Shown here in pieces: positions 34,666 through 46,430 of a DNA stretch of 64,000 bases; the stretch's first letter is position 1, and every line of letters begins with the position of its first letter. The DNA is from Mya arenaria (Eukaryota; Mollusca; Bivalvia; Myida; Myidae): the NCBI RefSeq assembly GCF_026914265.1, contig NC_069135.1, positions 3,861,001 through 3,925,000 on the forward strand. Direction: 5' to 3'. Below the pieces are notes generated by a model that ran no database searches, had not been told where the DNA came from, and was given only the letters and a program-made list of their open reading frames with translations. Position numbers and translations under genes: made by a program.

Positions 34666-35038
34666 AAAACGTTGTTGCATCTTCTTCAACTACAAATGAG
34701 GCTGTCCTTTACAAGAAACCTGACGGGACCTCGAGGTTTGAATGGCGGGAATGGAAGACATTTCTTGGGGAACAGTTTCGTGCACTAAAAGGAATAAGGT
34801 CATATCAGCAGTTCCGATTCACCTCTGAGTCGCCTGGCATCATTTTTTGAAGAAAGGAGAAGACAACGAGGAGACGAGCTACTGTGTGTTCCGTGGTGGA
34901 AATGTATTGCGAAGTAGACCGCAGGAAGTACAAGCTGCTGGTTTAAGCCGCGAGCGCCAGGCATACTTGGCAACTCACGTGCGAAAATACTTGCGGGCGA
35001 AGAACAAGGACACAACATGTCCGCTTTCTGAGGAATAG
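34666..35038 (+). CDS. Transposase-like gene exon 8, with one-base deletion
   Basis: After TTTTCAG; codes ENVVASSSTTNEAVLYKKPD, FEWREWKTFLGEQFRALKG and FTSESPGIIF, then a frameshift in the T run 34843-34848. The other frame continues KKGEDNEETSYCVFRGG to CPLSEE and TAG at 35036-35038. Confidence 0.75.
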
Positions 35039-35715
35039 TGCCAAGTGTCTGACATCACTGAATAAGTGGACATATTTTGGGTGTGAATTGCTATTGTGCT
35101 GTTGTTTGTTGTTAAAATACAGATTGTAACGTTTATGTACACATAGTTATTGAACATTGATAATTTAATGTTTTTTTGTTGTTTTTTTTAAAATGCTAAA
35201 GACGATGGCTTGAAAACACACTTCAAGATACTCTGCGAAACATATAGGGACTGTTTTTATATCATATGGGTATACAGCGTTTATTAAGGTAATATCACTA
35301 CGGGAGATCCTTCAATATGTTTTATCAAATATCAGAATAATTATATTAATTAATAGAAAATTTACCAAAAATTTTTGAAAAATAAGCCAGCGATATTTTC
35401 ATTCTAAATAGCAGTCCTCGTTGCCATGGTTACATCAACATTTATGCAGTGTTTGTGCAGTTACCGAAATACTTTTCTATTGTTACCATTCAGTTAAAGT
35501 TTCAATTTTTTACCAATAATTGCATGACAGTAAACTAGCAAATGATTATATGTCTTCGTTTTTGTTTTGTTCAACGTTCCAAGATCGGCATGGTGATGGT
35601 CTTTGATATTGAAATTAAGCATTAAAAAAATTATGCATTTCATTTTAGTTGGTATTTTTAGAACACACAGAAATTGTACTTTGTATTTTTGCAAAAAAAA
35701 TAATTTTGATAAAAT

Positions 35716-35749
35716 ATGCGATAAGGGTCGTTTTCACAGGCCGGCGGTC
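35716..35749 (-). repeat. Right terminal inverted repeat of the GACCGCC element
   Basis: Reverse complement of the left end with two mismatches, followed by ATAT and then the AT-rich tandem repeat. Confidence 0.88.
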
Positions 35750-35910
35750 ATATATACTTCATATACGTTATACTCTATACATTATACTTCATATGCGTAA
35801 GCCGTTATACTCTTTACATTACATACGCTTCATATCCTTTAAACTTCATATATGTTATACTCTACACATTATATAAACTTCATACACTTTATACTTCATA
35901 TTCGTAATCG
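35750..35910. repeat. AT-rich tandem repeat, right of the transposon
   Basis: CTTCATATACGTTATACTC-type units identical in style to 30040-30813. Confidence 0.75.
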
Positions 35911-36049
35911 AGGTGGTATTAAGTAATTTTCCTTTAATGTTCCAAATTCATTAAAATGAAATTATTACCCAAATTTTTCCAAAACAAAATAAAATGTACT
36001 TAGGTTGGTATTTATTTTATAAGTCATTTAACATAATAAAAACTATCCT

Positions 36050-36310
36050 TAAAGGGACTGTGTCACAGATTTGCACCAAAAAAGTTTTTTACTGTAACGA
36101 ATCTCAGGACAATTATCTTATAGAATGTGTTACGCTTTGATATCATAATTGTAAAAAAGTACCAAAATGTAAACAAAACAAAAATTGTGTCGGAGACCGG
36201 GTTCGAACCCGCTTCGCCAAAATTGAAGCGTTCATAATCGCCACATACAGAAGATTTTCTCTGGTCCCAACGTCTCGAGAAATCTCCAGTGCCTTATAAC
36301 AGGATCAAGC
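36050..36310 (-). repeat. Dispersed repeat with tRNA-like box B
   Basis: Starts AAAGGGACTGTGTCACAGAT and contains, on the minus strand, GCGGGTTCGAACCCGGTCTC, a perfect box B. I recall the opening as common in bivalve genomes. A full tRNA fold is not visible. Confidence 0.5.
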
Positions 36311-39300
36311 CATCTTTTTTTTTTATTTATTTAAAAGGCCGATTGTTTCTTTACTTTGTTTCGTTGTATTTTTTTCTACAGTTTTCGGATACATACGTGC
36401 TGTGAATACGTTCAAGATTGTGAAGTGCACACAAACTTAAATAACTATCATGTACTCATTATAAAGGGAATGCAGGCTTTACTTTCAGGCGAACTATTTG
36501 TATCGTTTAAATACGAATACAATATAGTCGGGGTTCTTTTTCTTAAAACATTTCTGTTCAAATTATAAAAAAATATATAAATTGGTGTCAACAGTGACAT
36601 TGTCCCGTCTAGAAACAAAACATTCGAGACATATCTTTTTTCGTCTTGCATTCAATACATAATTGTCCTTTAATTTTCATACATGCGTTTTTTAAGATAA
36701 TCATTCGAGAGCAATGTTATATTTGCAATTCTATATAATTCAATATTTTTAGATTATCGTATCGTTGAAAGGTCGAATTGTGTTATATCGGTTGTTAACA
36801 ATATGATATGAATACTAATATAATCACCGTACTCTTTTTGAATAAGGCCTATTTAAACTTCAAATCGAAACAGGGCATGGTATTCTAACTTGGTAAATGT
36901 ACGAACTCTGATTTGTCGAACAGTAGTTTTAAAGCGTCAATTTAATTGGTATTTAAATTCCCAGCTCTTTATGAGTGACAGATTTAAATCTATGTTTGTT
37001 TTGGTAAATGCCAATAGTGATTTTGTGTTATGACTCAAAGGTAATCCGCTAAGACTTTCATTCATAAAGTCAATATAGTAGTAATACATTGTATTTTAAC
37101 CACAGCTCATTGCCTTACCGCAAAAAATATAATTATTTCAGGATCCTCGGTTAAATAACTACATTCTCTTCATGTCAAAAGAGTTACTAAACGTGATAGA
37201 TAACGTCTAAACAGTCATTTTCCTATCAGATAGGGAAAACATTAACTCGCTTAAAATACTCATTTGGACAAAGCCCATAACTAGCCGTCTGCTTGAGTCG
37301 CAGATGTTTATAAAGAATATACTTAAATTGACACCAATTTAAATGATAGATAATATGAACCATTTAAGAACCATAGAATTTCACTTATTTTGATTACGTC
37401 ATATTATGACCGTTTACTTCCGAAAATAAGCGAGATCTTATATAAAACGATACCTCATTATATTACGGAAAGGATATTTTTTACGATGTGACTAACCATT
37501 GAACTTATCACTCCTCTACCGTGGTGATCTTATCGAAAGATATTTAAAATATTTACCATATAAAGAAAGTGACTACATACCCGCTACAGGTGTAAGAAAA
37601 CAAAAGGAATTGTTGGCTTTGACTAATTTTCAACTGGTAATATATCTCATAAATTCCAGGCCTTGACATAATAACCAGCTGGACACGCGGTATTCGCCTT
37701 CTACCATAGGTGAGTTGTTTCTATAAACTATTCATTGAAAATACCAGAATTGAGGAAACCGTTCATGAATTATAACTATAACAAAAACAGTATTTTGAAA
37801 ATGCCTTTAATCCAGATATACCCAATATCTTGAAAACAACATTTTTTTTTTAAACATTTTCACCATATGGACATACTTTATGGCACCAATGCCGTTACAA
37901 GGCAAACAACTCAAATAATTAAAAGAAGAAATTACCATCGTCGTAAACACCGGCGTTTAAACTGCATTTATGGGTCGTGTTAAAGTATATTAGGTGTTCG
38001 GATTCTATTTCATATAAACTGCAGTATCGTATCATTTTCATATACGACTTAAATACCCACCAGCTGCAACAACAGATCTTGGATCGTATCATTATACATA
38101 CTTCCTTCCATCAGGCATAACGCACAAAACTATGCAACTGCCTTCTGACGGTCAAAAGCTTATTGTATATTTGTACAAAAAGGAATGAAATACTATAAGA
38201 TAAGAGACAAAAAAGATTCATGTGTCAAACAAAGTACTTAAAAGAGTGTCAGTTCCTACAAGTGTCAGTTCCTACATGAGTGTCACTTCCTCGCTCAACA
38301 TGTGAATAGAGGTAGACATGCCATATTGTAATAAATATGTTTTATTTATCTTGAGTTTATTTAACCCAGAACCCAATAATCTGTTTCTTAATCTACCGAA
38401 GTCGCCGTAGAGCATTCCTTATATGAGCTTTACTTTAGTTTTAAAAACAGTTTCATGCATTCAGTATGTACTCTTTCTATTTCGCTTAGTTCTTCCAAAC
38501 CCTGGTTCACAGCCATATTACAAAATAGGTGCAACCGTATTATGATTAAAGTAATACATGTAGGATTCTTATTTTAATATACAAACTACTTACTGCTTTT
38601 CTTGATCAATAACACGCTTTCTGGCATTTGCAAAATTTCTATTCTTTGCATCGGAAACGGCTTGATATTTTAACGTTTGTACAATTTCATATCTTTGACC
38701 TAACACAACAATATTTCTATCCCGTCTTGGTATATGAGCATGTACTAAAATCTTTGTTTATTTTCTGTAAGCTAAAACAAATCCATGGATAGTATGAATT
38801 CGACTTCTTCTTTTTTTGCAAAAATGACTGCGTGCTCTTCTTCAATGCTGTATTGTTTTTCACATAACTCCCCAACGAATTCCTAGCTTGGTGGACAAGA
38901 ACATCACCAAGCATTGTGACACCATTATCTATCATACTCATGTCATCTAGCTCCTTATTGTTGTTTAACAAAGTGTAAATTATTATCATTTATCTTTTGG
39001 TCATCTAAATTTGCCAATAAAAAACTCACCCTGTTATAAGGCGTTTAAACCGTAACTCAAACGATAGCATTCAAACCCGTACTCTTATCGTACTGTCAAT
39101 GACTTTAGCTGGCATAATGTGCAGAAGGTATCATCTTTTTTATATCAAGCAAATAAATGATAGATGTTTTCCTTAATAAAGCCCTTATTTAACCAAATTA
39201 TATAAAAAAATGACTATACAGAGATTTCGTTGAAACTTCGGTCTATATTTAGTTTGTATGAAATAGAACCTTAGTAAAGAAACAAGCTTAATTAAACATG

Positions 39301-39400
39301 ACAGTTTCACAAATGGTCAGTAATGGCAATACCGACTTGCACAAATTTCTAAAACCGAAGATATGCCCTATTGTTCATTGACGACGAGAATTACCAATCT
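36311..39400. other. Intergenic stretch without recognisable genes
   Basis: Short open frames only. A small local repeat of GTGTCAGTTCCTACA is at 38247-38292. No RNA gene seen. Confidence 0.4.
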
Positions 39401-40950
39401 CTGTGATCCATAGGCCCTAAAGTAACCTCCATTAATATCAATGCTGTGACCAATAGGCTCTAAAGTTACCTCCATTGATATCAATGCTGTGATCCAAAGG
39501 CTCTAAAGTTACCTCCATTGATATCAATGATGTGATCCATATGCCCCAAAGTTCCCTCCATTGATACCAATGCTGCGATCCATATGCCCCAAAGATACCC
39601 CATTGATATCAATGCTGCGATCCATACGCCCCAAAGAAACCCCATAGATACCAATGCTGCGATTCAGAGGCCGTAAAGTTCCCTCCATTGATACCAATGC
39701 TGCGATCCATATGCCCGAAAGATACCCCATATATATATATATATATGTTGCGATCCTTATGCCCCAAAGATACCCCATATATATATATCAATGCTGCGAT
39801 CCATATGCCGCAAAGATACACCATATATACCAATGCTGCGATCCATATGCTCTAAAGAAACCCCATAGATACCAATGCTGCGATCCATATGTCCCAAATA
39901 TACCCCATAGATATCAATGTTGTGAGCCATAGGCCCCAAAGTTACCTCCATTGATATCAATGCTGCGATACATATGTCCCAAAGATACCCCATAGATATC
40001 AATGCTGCGATCCATATGTCCCAAAGATACCCCATAGATATCAATGCTGTGCCCCATATGTCCCAAAGATACCCCATAGATATCAATGCCGTGAGCCATA
40101 GGCCCCAAAGATACCCCATATATATCAATGCTGTGAACCATAGTCCCCAAAGTTACCTCCATTGATATCAATGCTGTGAGCCAAATGCCCGAAAGTTACC
40201 TCCATTGATATCAATGCTGCGATCCATATGCCCCAAAGATACCCCGTAGATATCAATGCTGTGATTCATATGCCCCAAATATACCCCATATATATATATC
40301 AATGCTGCGATCCATATGCCCCAAAGATACCCCATAGATATCAATGCTGCGATCCATATGCCCAAAAGATACCCCATAGATAACAATGCTGCGACCCATA
40401 TGCCCCAAAGATACCCCATATATATCAATGCTGCGATCCATATGCCCCAAAGATACCCCATAAATATCAATGATGCGATTAATATGCTCTAAAGATACCC
40501 CATATATATATATATATCAATGCTGCGATCCATATGCCTCAAAGAAACTCCATAGATACCAATGTTGCGATACATATGTCCCAAAGATACCCCATAGATA
40601 TCAATGCTGCGATCCATATGTCCCAAAGATACCCCATAGATATCAATGCTGCGATCCATATGTCCCAAAGATACCCATAGATATCAATGCTATGAGCCAT
40701 AGGCCCCAAAGATACCCCATAGATATCAATGCTGTGAGCCATAGGCCCCAAAGTTACCTCCATAGATACCAATGCTGTGAGCCATAGGCCCCAACGTTAC
40801 CTCCATTGATATCAATGATGCGATCCATATGCCCCAAAGATACCCCATAGATACCAATGCTGCGATCCATATGCCCCAAAGAAACCCCATACATATCAAT
40901 GCTGTGAGCCAAAGGCCCCGTAGTTACATCCATTGACATCAATGTTGTGT
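39401..40950. repeat. 42-bp tandem repeat array
   Basis: About 37 copies of a unit built from GATATCAATGCTGCGATCCA, TATGCCCCAAAG and ATACCCCATA. Variants with GTTACCTCCATT alternate in blocks with ATACCCCATA units. Because 42 is a multiple of three, long frames run on both strands; they are not genes. Confidence 0.95.
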
Positions 40951-43885
40951 GTCGATATAACTAATCACTGCGCAGAACATTTTGCCAGGTATTGAAAGCA
41001 ATGCATGTGAACGTGTACTAATTGTAATGCCTTTAACCTCACGTTTATGTATGTTTATGACCGTCCCCACCCTCCCCTTGCTTTTCACATATGGTATGTT
41101 TATTGTTTATTCGATCTTTGTTGTTGTTGTTTTTTAAATTACAAACCGAATTAAATTGACTGCAGCAGGCCAATAATGAAAAAAAAAACATATGTGAGGG
41201 CGACACTTACAAATAATTACAATGACTGTACAAAAATATAATATTAGTTAAGTAAATACTACGAATAGTATTCACAAACAAGACGTATAAGGAAAAGAAA
41301 GTCAGGATTTTGTAACAATGGTGATGAACAAAGTCAATCATTCGTACGATAACTTGCAAAGGTTTGAAACGAACAGTGACGTAACTGTTCTTGGGGCACG
41401 TGGAATGGACGGTAAAACTTTCCGGAAACCACTCGGTGATCTCGACTGGGGTACCTCACTCTCGTTCTTGTCTCTGAATGTATTGATAAAAGCTAATTTA
41501 AAATAAAAAAGTCTTATATCATAGCCAGGTTAAACTCGAAGACAAATGTTTAAATTTGCCTTATTTTGATTACGATAGGTTCTTAGTATTTTACATGATT
41601 AATAGGTATCATATTCCATGGTCTTTCGTTAGTACACTCGCGTTTTATCAACTGTCACATAATGATATTACGATTTAATCAAAGTGCAATTGAAGGTTAG
41701 TGGACAATCCCAATAATTGCATTAGGATAGCCATACAGGAAAATAAATTTATCATTGCTTTACGAGGAAAAATACATTTGAGCAGAAGGGCAAATTACTT
41801 CCTTTAGCAAGCACAAAACAGTAAGGGGATTTCTGAAAAAAATATAACCTATTGATATTAAAGCAAAGATGTTGTACCGTATTAAAATCGTGCAAATAGA
41901 AAAGCTCCATACTTAAATTCCTTTTTTTTTTATTAAATACAGTCTGAGAAAAATCGTATATCTTATTTTTAAAGACATTGTGTTTTTCTTATTCTTGACA
42001 ATGCGCCGTCTGTTATTTAATGCTGTTTAATGCTGTTTACATTGCTACAGCCAAAAACCAGCAGCTATGAAGTTATCCTTTTATTCGGAATTGGACACAT
42101 CGCCCCACTTTCAATTGATACAAGAACTGTTTATCTAGCTAGATGTACATGGTTTTACAGGGGCGTAGTTACCTATACGCCATGTAGTCCGCAGCCCCCA
42201 CATCTCCCCGAATCCTTAAATAATATATGAGGAGGAAGACAGTTGCATTTTAAGACATACGCAAGTCCGGAGAGAGTATGTCCACGGGATTGCAAAATCC
42301 TAGAAAACTCGGCCTACATAGTTTGTTTGTTTTTTCAGCCAAGCTACGCACCTATTTTATCAACAAAAATGTTAGATTTACACCTTTTACAATTGACTAT
42401 ATTTTTATATTAATTGCACATGCTGTTGGTTTAAATTATCTATTGTTGATCAAGGAAATACTGCAGCTTGAGTCCGCTCCTAAAAGACAAACTGTACAGA
42501 GTATTGCTTGTAAAACCAGACTGAGATGTGAGCAAACATGACAATCATGCTTTCTGGATAAAACATATTCAAGAAGGAAACGCTCCTTATCCAGACCATG
42601 TTTCGGTCAAATGTTGCCTCTTATAAATGTCGCTCGCCGTAATTTCATGAACATTGACGTCATTTGGAGCTTCTCTTAAATCATCGGTACCCATGTGCCT
42701 TTCTGTGGAATTTTAAGTGTTAAATCAACACAATATTTCATATGACGTCAACGCATAAACTGTTTTGAACATTGTTTTATTTCCTGGATGATTTTGATCC
42801 AAATATGTTCTGTAACAATTGTTCTCGACACTTAACAACTCAAATATTAGCTCGGTTCCGGACAAACAGTATATACCTTGCAGGTGATGACGACTTGCGA
42901 CTCTGCTGACCGAATGACCTAAAATGCCCAGACAATAATCTTTAGACTTAACTGCTGTTAACAGTACACTGGAAACAATTGACTTAATGAACAAGTTAGT
43001 ACATTATTGGTTTATTTCAGGACAAAATATACCGAACACGTGTTTCATATGAGTATGCATTATTTTAATCGCTGTTTGCTACACATTAATTAAGAATGTA
43101 TTTAGATAAAGAGTAAACTCTCATCTACACTTAAAGATCACACACACTTTATTTCCGTTTACTATACGGACCCAGGTCTTGCATAGCCCCACAGTCGAAG
43201 TATTCCAAAAAGTTTTGTTGATGTTTATATCCAAAACAAAATCAGTCAATATTCCTCATATTCTGTGCAAAACGTATATATAAATCATTATGCGTATACA
43301 TTTTATAACATCGTGTAAAACAATGTTTATTTGTTTGCAAAACTCAAGGTTGCAGGTTTGCAGTAGAAACTTCTAATAGATTTGAAATTTTAGTGACAAA
43401 CCCAAGAATCAAAAACTTTAAGTGATCTTGGTAAGTTGCAAAACGTGCCTTAGGTGATCTTCTACAATTAGAGTCACTTTGCTATGTAAACTTATCGTTG
43501 TGTATGTATAACCAAATTACTTTATTAACCTTTTTGACATTTTTTAACCCCAACGGATGAGAAAAAATGCATAAACAATATGATCATACATACACTGTTA
43601 TTAACATGAACTATTTCAATTGAAAGTTAAATATTTAGTTTAATGCAAAGAAAGTTAATAAGACGATTGGTTTTGACACATGAAATCGGCGATTTTTTGC
43701 AAATGACTCTCTAAAAGTAGAAGAAATCCCCATCAAGCCACAACACGTTGTTGTTTGGACGGTGTCGTCCATCAAAGAACAATTTTAATAATAGAGAACT
43801 ACTGTACTTGAAAATAAGAATGCTTAATGGTGTCAATAGTTTCCAGTCTAAAAGTTGCTCACATTTCAGACATACCTATGTACGA
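40951..43885. other. Intergenic stretch without recognisable genes
   Basis: The longest frames (41318-41506, 42278-42541, minus 42725-42994) show no family resemblance I can name. Confidence 0.4.
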
Positions 43886-43955
43886 AAGTGGACCTTAAAT
43901 TACTTAAAACATCATATATATATATATGATGTTTTAAGTAATTTAAGGTCCACTT
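43886..43955. repeat. Perfect 70-bp palindrome
   Basis: The 35-bp arms 43886-43920 and 43921-43955 are exactly complementary with no spacer; the centre is an ATATAT run and the outer part is AAGTGGACCTTAAATTAC. Confidence 0.95.
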
Positions 43956-45029
43956 ACACACACAATTCAAAGAGAGGGTTTAAAGAAGCGGTCCCTTAAC
44001 AAATGTATGTCGTAAAGGTTCATTTACATTTACTCATAAAAACTAAATCACACTCCTTTAATTGAATGGATCTTTATGGAATTAGGATATATATAAAACG
44101 ATGCTAGTATATTTGTATTTCATGAAGTGATCAAGTGTTTTTGTAGATTATGTGCGTCACAATCGGCAGTTTTTCTATGAAGGCAACGCCCGGCGATATT
44201 TGAAACCCGTTGAGGAAACTTTAAAATTTTAGGTTATTTACCCCGTCATAAATATTACGTACAAACCTTTTAATCTCTGTTATGTATATTCCAATTATAA
44301 AGAAAATATGTAAATGTCTTAAACGTGAGCTGTTCTATAAAGACAAATAAAAAGATAAGATTGTCTCTGGTACGTAAATAGTGTAAAATACTACATATCA
44401 AATTTCCCCCCAATGGTAGGCTTGCAAATATGCCATATATGCCTTTATGATTGGTGACCCGAAATTGAAACAGTTTCAAAGATCTGGACCGGTATCTAAC
44501 TCTTGTGATATACACTTACAAGGCCATTCAAACAGAATGCCGATTTTTTTTTACTATTTTTATGCAACTAAGTAAATGCCCGAGTTTAATTTTGGCGATC
44601 TACAGATATTAGAGCGGGCGCACCTCGACAGAAGGCGGTTGTAATATGCGTTATATACTTGGTTGTAAGAACACTTCTAATTTTCAAATGTGAATCTCTT
44701 CTGAGCAGTAAAACAAGAAAGAACGTGTATTAAGCTAGTTAAGATACGCTTTTTTATTATGAAACTAAATTACATTTTCTTTCGCATTTGGTGCCATAAT
44801 TAACAAAATGGAACATGTCCATTCAAGGATAAACCTTCAGCATATCACATTTTATATATCTAATTTGCTGAATTATTCTTATTTGCTTACATTTTAAGGT
44901 TGAAACTCAGAAATCCCATTTATGAAAAAGAAGGTCACTTTTAGGTCATTCTAGAACTTTGACAATAACACTTTCAATGAACATCTTTCCCATGTACCGT
45001 CCCATCTCGCCCATATTTTTTGAGGACAA
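43956..45029. other. Intergenic stretch without recognisable genes
   Basis: No supported feature on either strand. Confidence 0.4.
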
Positions 45030-46000
45030 ACATGGCAAACTGGTTATTAAACTACACAAAGTTCAGAAGTCTTAAAACCAAGGTTAAAAGAGAATCTCTA
45101 TCTGTTTATTCCAAAGAACAGTGTAGTAGAGGACCCAAACTTCTGGTCGACAATTAAACCTTTCCTCCCAAAATCATAATTGCTGGTAAATATATTATAG
45201 TTCCCATCAGAAACATGGTCAATGAAATCATAAGCAATGGATCATTTCGAAAAAGATATGTAAACTTAATGCCCAGCTATCTAACAAACAGAACGCAACG
45301 GTCCTGAAATAATAAACAATGGATCAGTTCGAAAGAAATGTACAAACTAATGCTCAGCTATCTAAAAAACAGAACACAACGGTCCAATCTTGGTCAAATT
45401 ACCAGTGATTGTGAATTCATCCTGAATGGCGTGCCCAGGGATCAATATAAGGGCCCCTAGTCTTCAACATCTTTCTCAATGACATATTCTACTTTAGCAA
45501 TAAGGCAGCCTTGTATAAGTATGCAGATGGCAATACACTTTCTGTGTGTGATAAAAAATCCTGATGTTGTTCTCCTCTTGGAGAAGATACATTTTAATAA
45601 TTTTTTTGACTTTCAATCAAATGCATACTAACCCTGACAACATTTAAGCAATTTCAGTTGGCTCCAAATCTATTAAAGAAATTTAGCAATTCAAAATGTT
45701 TAATTACACTACTGAAGAACAAGTTAAACTTTTAAGCGATGAGGTAGATTAATTATTAAATTTTAAAACTCAGATTCCTAAAATGTGCAGAAAAGCAGTT
45801 TTACAACTGTATATCAAAGACTAAGCAAATAAATAAGCCTTAAATAATGTCTTAAATGATTACATCTCAACTTATGAAAACTGTGCAACTGTGCAATCAG
45901 TAAGAACAACTAAATATGGGAAGAACTCTTTCCGCTTTGAGGAAAGTCAGGCACGGAACAGACTCCCAAAAGAAATTAGGTGCTCTCAAACTACATAGAA
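45030..46000 (+). pseudogene. Decayed LINE reverse transcriptase
   Basis: Broken frames give VKRESLSVYSKEQCSRGPK, then QLWSNYQ-like and NGVPRDQYKGPLVFNIFLND, LYKYADGNTLSVCDK (degenerate YADD), MQTNPDKFKAISVGSKSI and VRTTKYGKNSFRFEESQ. These follow the order of the RT palm, thumb and C-terminal region of a non-LTR element, with stops, shifts and at least one internal deletion. It differs from the CR1-like copy at 12-15 kb. Confidence 0.7.
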
Positions 46001-46047
46001 TTTAGAATGCTGATTCGGACTGTGGACTAGCGGTACACCCGGGAAAA

Positions 46048-46290
46048 CTAGTTGATGGTATCATTGTATATAATGCTCTAGTTGATGGTATCATTGTGTA
46101 TAATGCTCTAGTTGATGGTATCATTGTATATAATGCTCTAGTTGATGGTACCATTGTATATAATACTCTAGTTGATGGTATCATTGTATATAATGCTCTA
46201 GTTGATGGTATCATTGTATATAATGCCCTAGTTGATGGTATCATTGTATATAATGTTCTAGTTGATGGTATCATTGTATATAATGCTCTT
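46048..46290. repeat. 30-bp tandem repeat array
   Basis: Eight near-identical units of CTAGTTGATGGTATCATTGT plus ATATAATGCT, directly after the decayed LINE and before its 3'-tail-like sequence (46300-46430). Confidence 0.95.
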
Positions 46291-46299
46291 ATCCATCGT

Positions 46300-46430
46300 A
46301 TTTTTTTGTAATTGTTTGCATAAATGTAATTAGAAACGGCCTTTTGTAAATATAGTTTCAATATGCTACCTATTTAATGCTGTATGCTTTTATTTCCAGG
46401 TCACCAGTTCATTGTTAAGTTTTGCTATGT
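46300..46430 (+). repeat. LINE 3'-tail-like sequence
   Basis: TGCTTTTATTTCCAGGTCAC and flanking blocks recur at 52650-52790, after another LINE fragment. Confidence 0.5.

Larger units (their letters stand above)
30998..35038 (+). pseudogene. DUF7869-like putative transposase, eight exons, one frameshift
   Basis: Exons 30998-31012, 31453-31534, 31819-32516, 32931-33071, 33563-33744, 33917-34113, 34357-34536 and 34666-35038 splice in phase with GT/AG at every junction. Supplying one missing T in the run 34843-34848 gives 622 codons; as read, TGA falls at 34848-34850. The protein has an acidic N terminus, a basic KKRSRYGDRQRTRYDY region, CHGNQGRRPIHAL, a C274-x2-C277 pair, then FLIDEAE (D394), LHADNCGGQNKNR (D435) and GHARCIIDAGFGRIK (H471, D477). 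D394, D435 and D477 are candidate catalytic acids. I recall this HGN…DNC…QNKN family as widespread, mostly uncharacterised metazoan proteins labelled DUF7869; the TIRs around it argue that it is a transposase. The single lesion could be a sequencing error. Confidence 0.78.
30814..35749 (+). mobile_element. Autonomous-type DNA transposon with GACCGCCGGCC termini
   Basis: Terminal inverted repeats of 34 bp (30814-30847; inverted 35716-35749) match at 32 positions and start GACCGCCGGCCTG. ATAT lies directly outside both ends (30810-30813 and 35750-35753), a likely 4-bp target duplication, though the flanks are AT repeats. The 4936-bp element has one plus-strand gene of eight exons that fills most of it. 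I cannot assign it to a named superfamily from the ends. High TIR identity and one coding lesion suggest recent activity. Confidence 0.85.

Noticed and set aside
39524..40942. Many 60-120 codon frames on both strands with IYGVSLGHMDRS-like repeats
   Set aside because: They are reading frames of the 42-bp array, whose unit is a multiple of three and lacks stops; no start context, splice or family support.
42278..42541. 87-codon plus-strand frame
   Set aside because: Looks protein-like in part, but I recognise no family and see no splice signals or promoter; left unannotated.
46002..46361. 119-codon repetitive frame with YTMIPSTRAL units on the minus strand
   Set aside because: Translation of the 30-bp array next to a decayed LINE.
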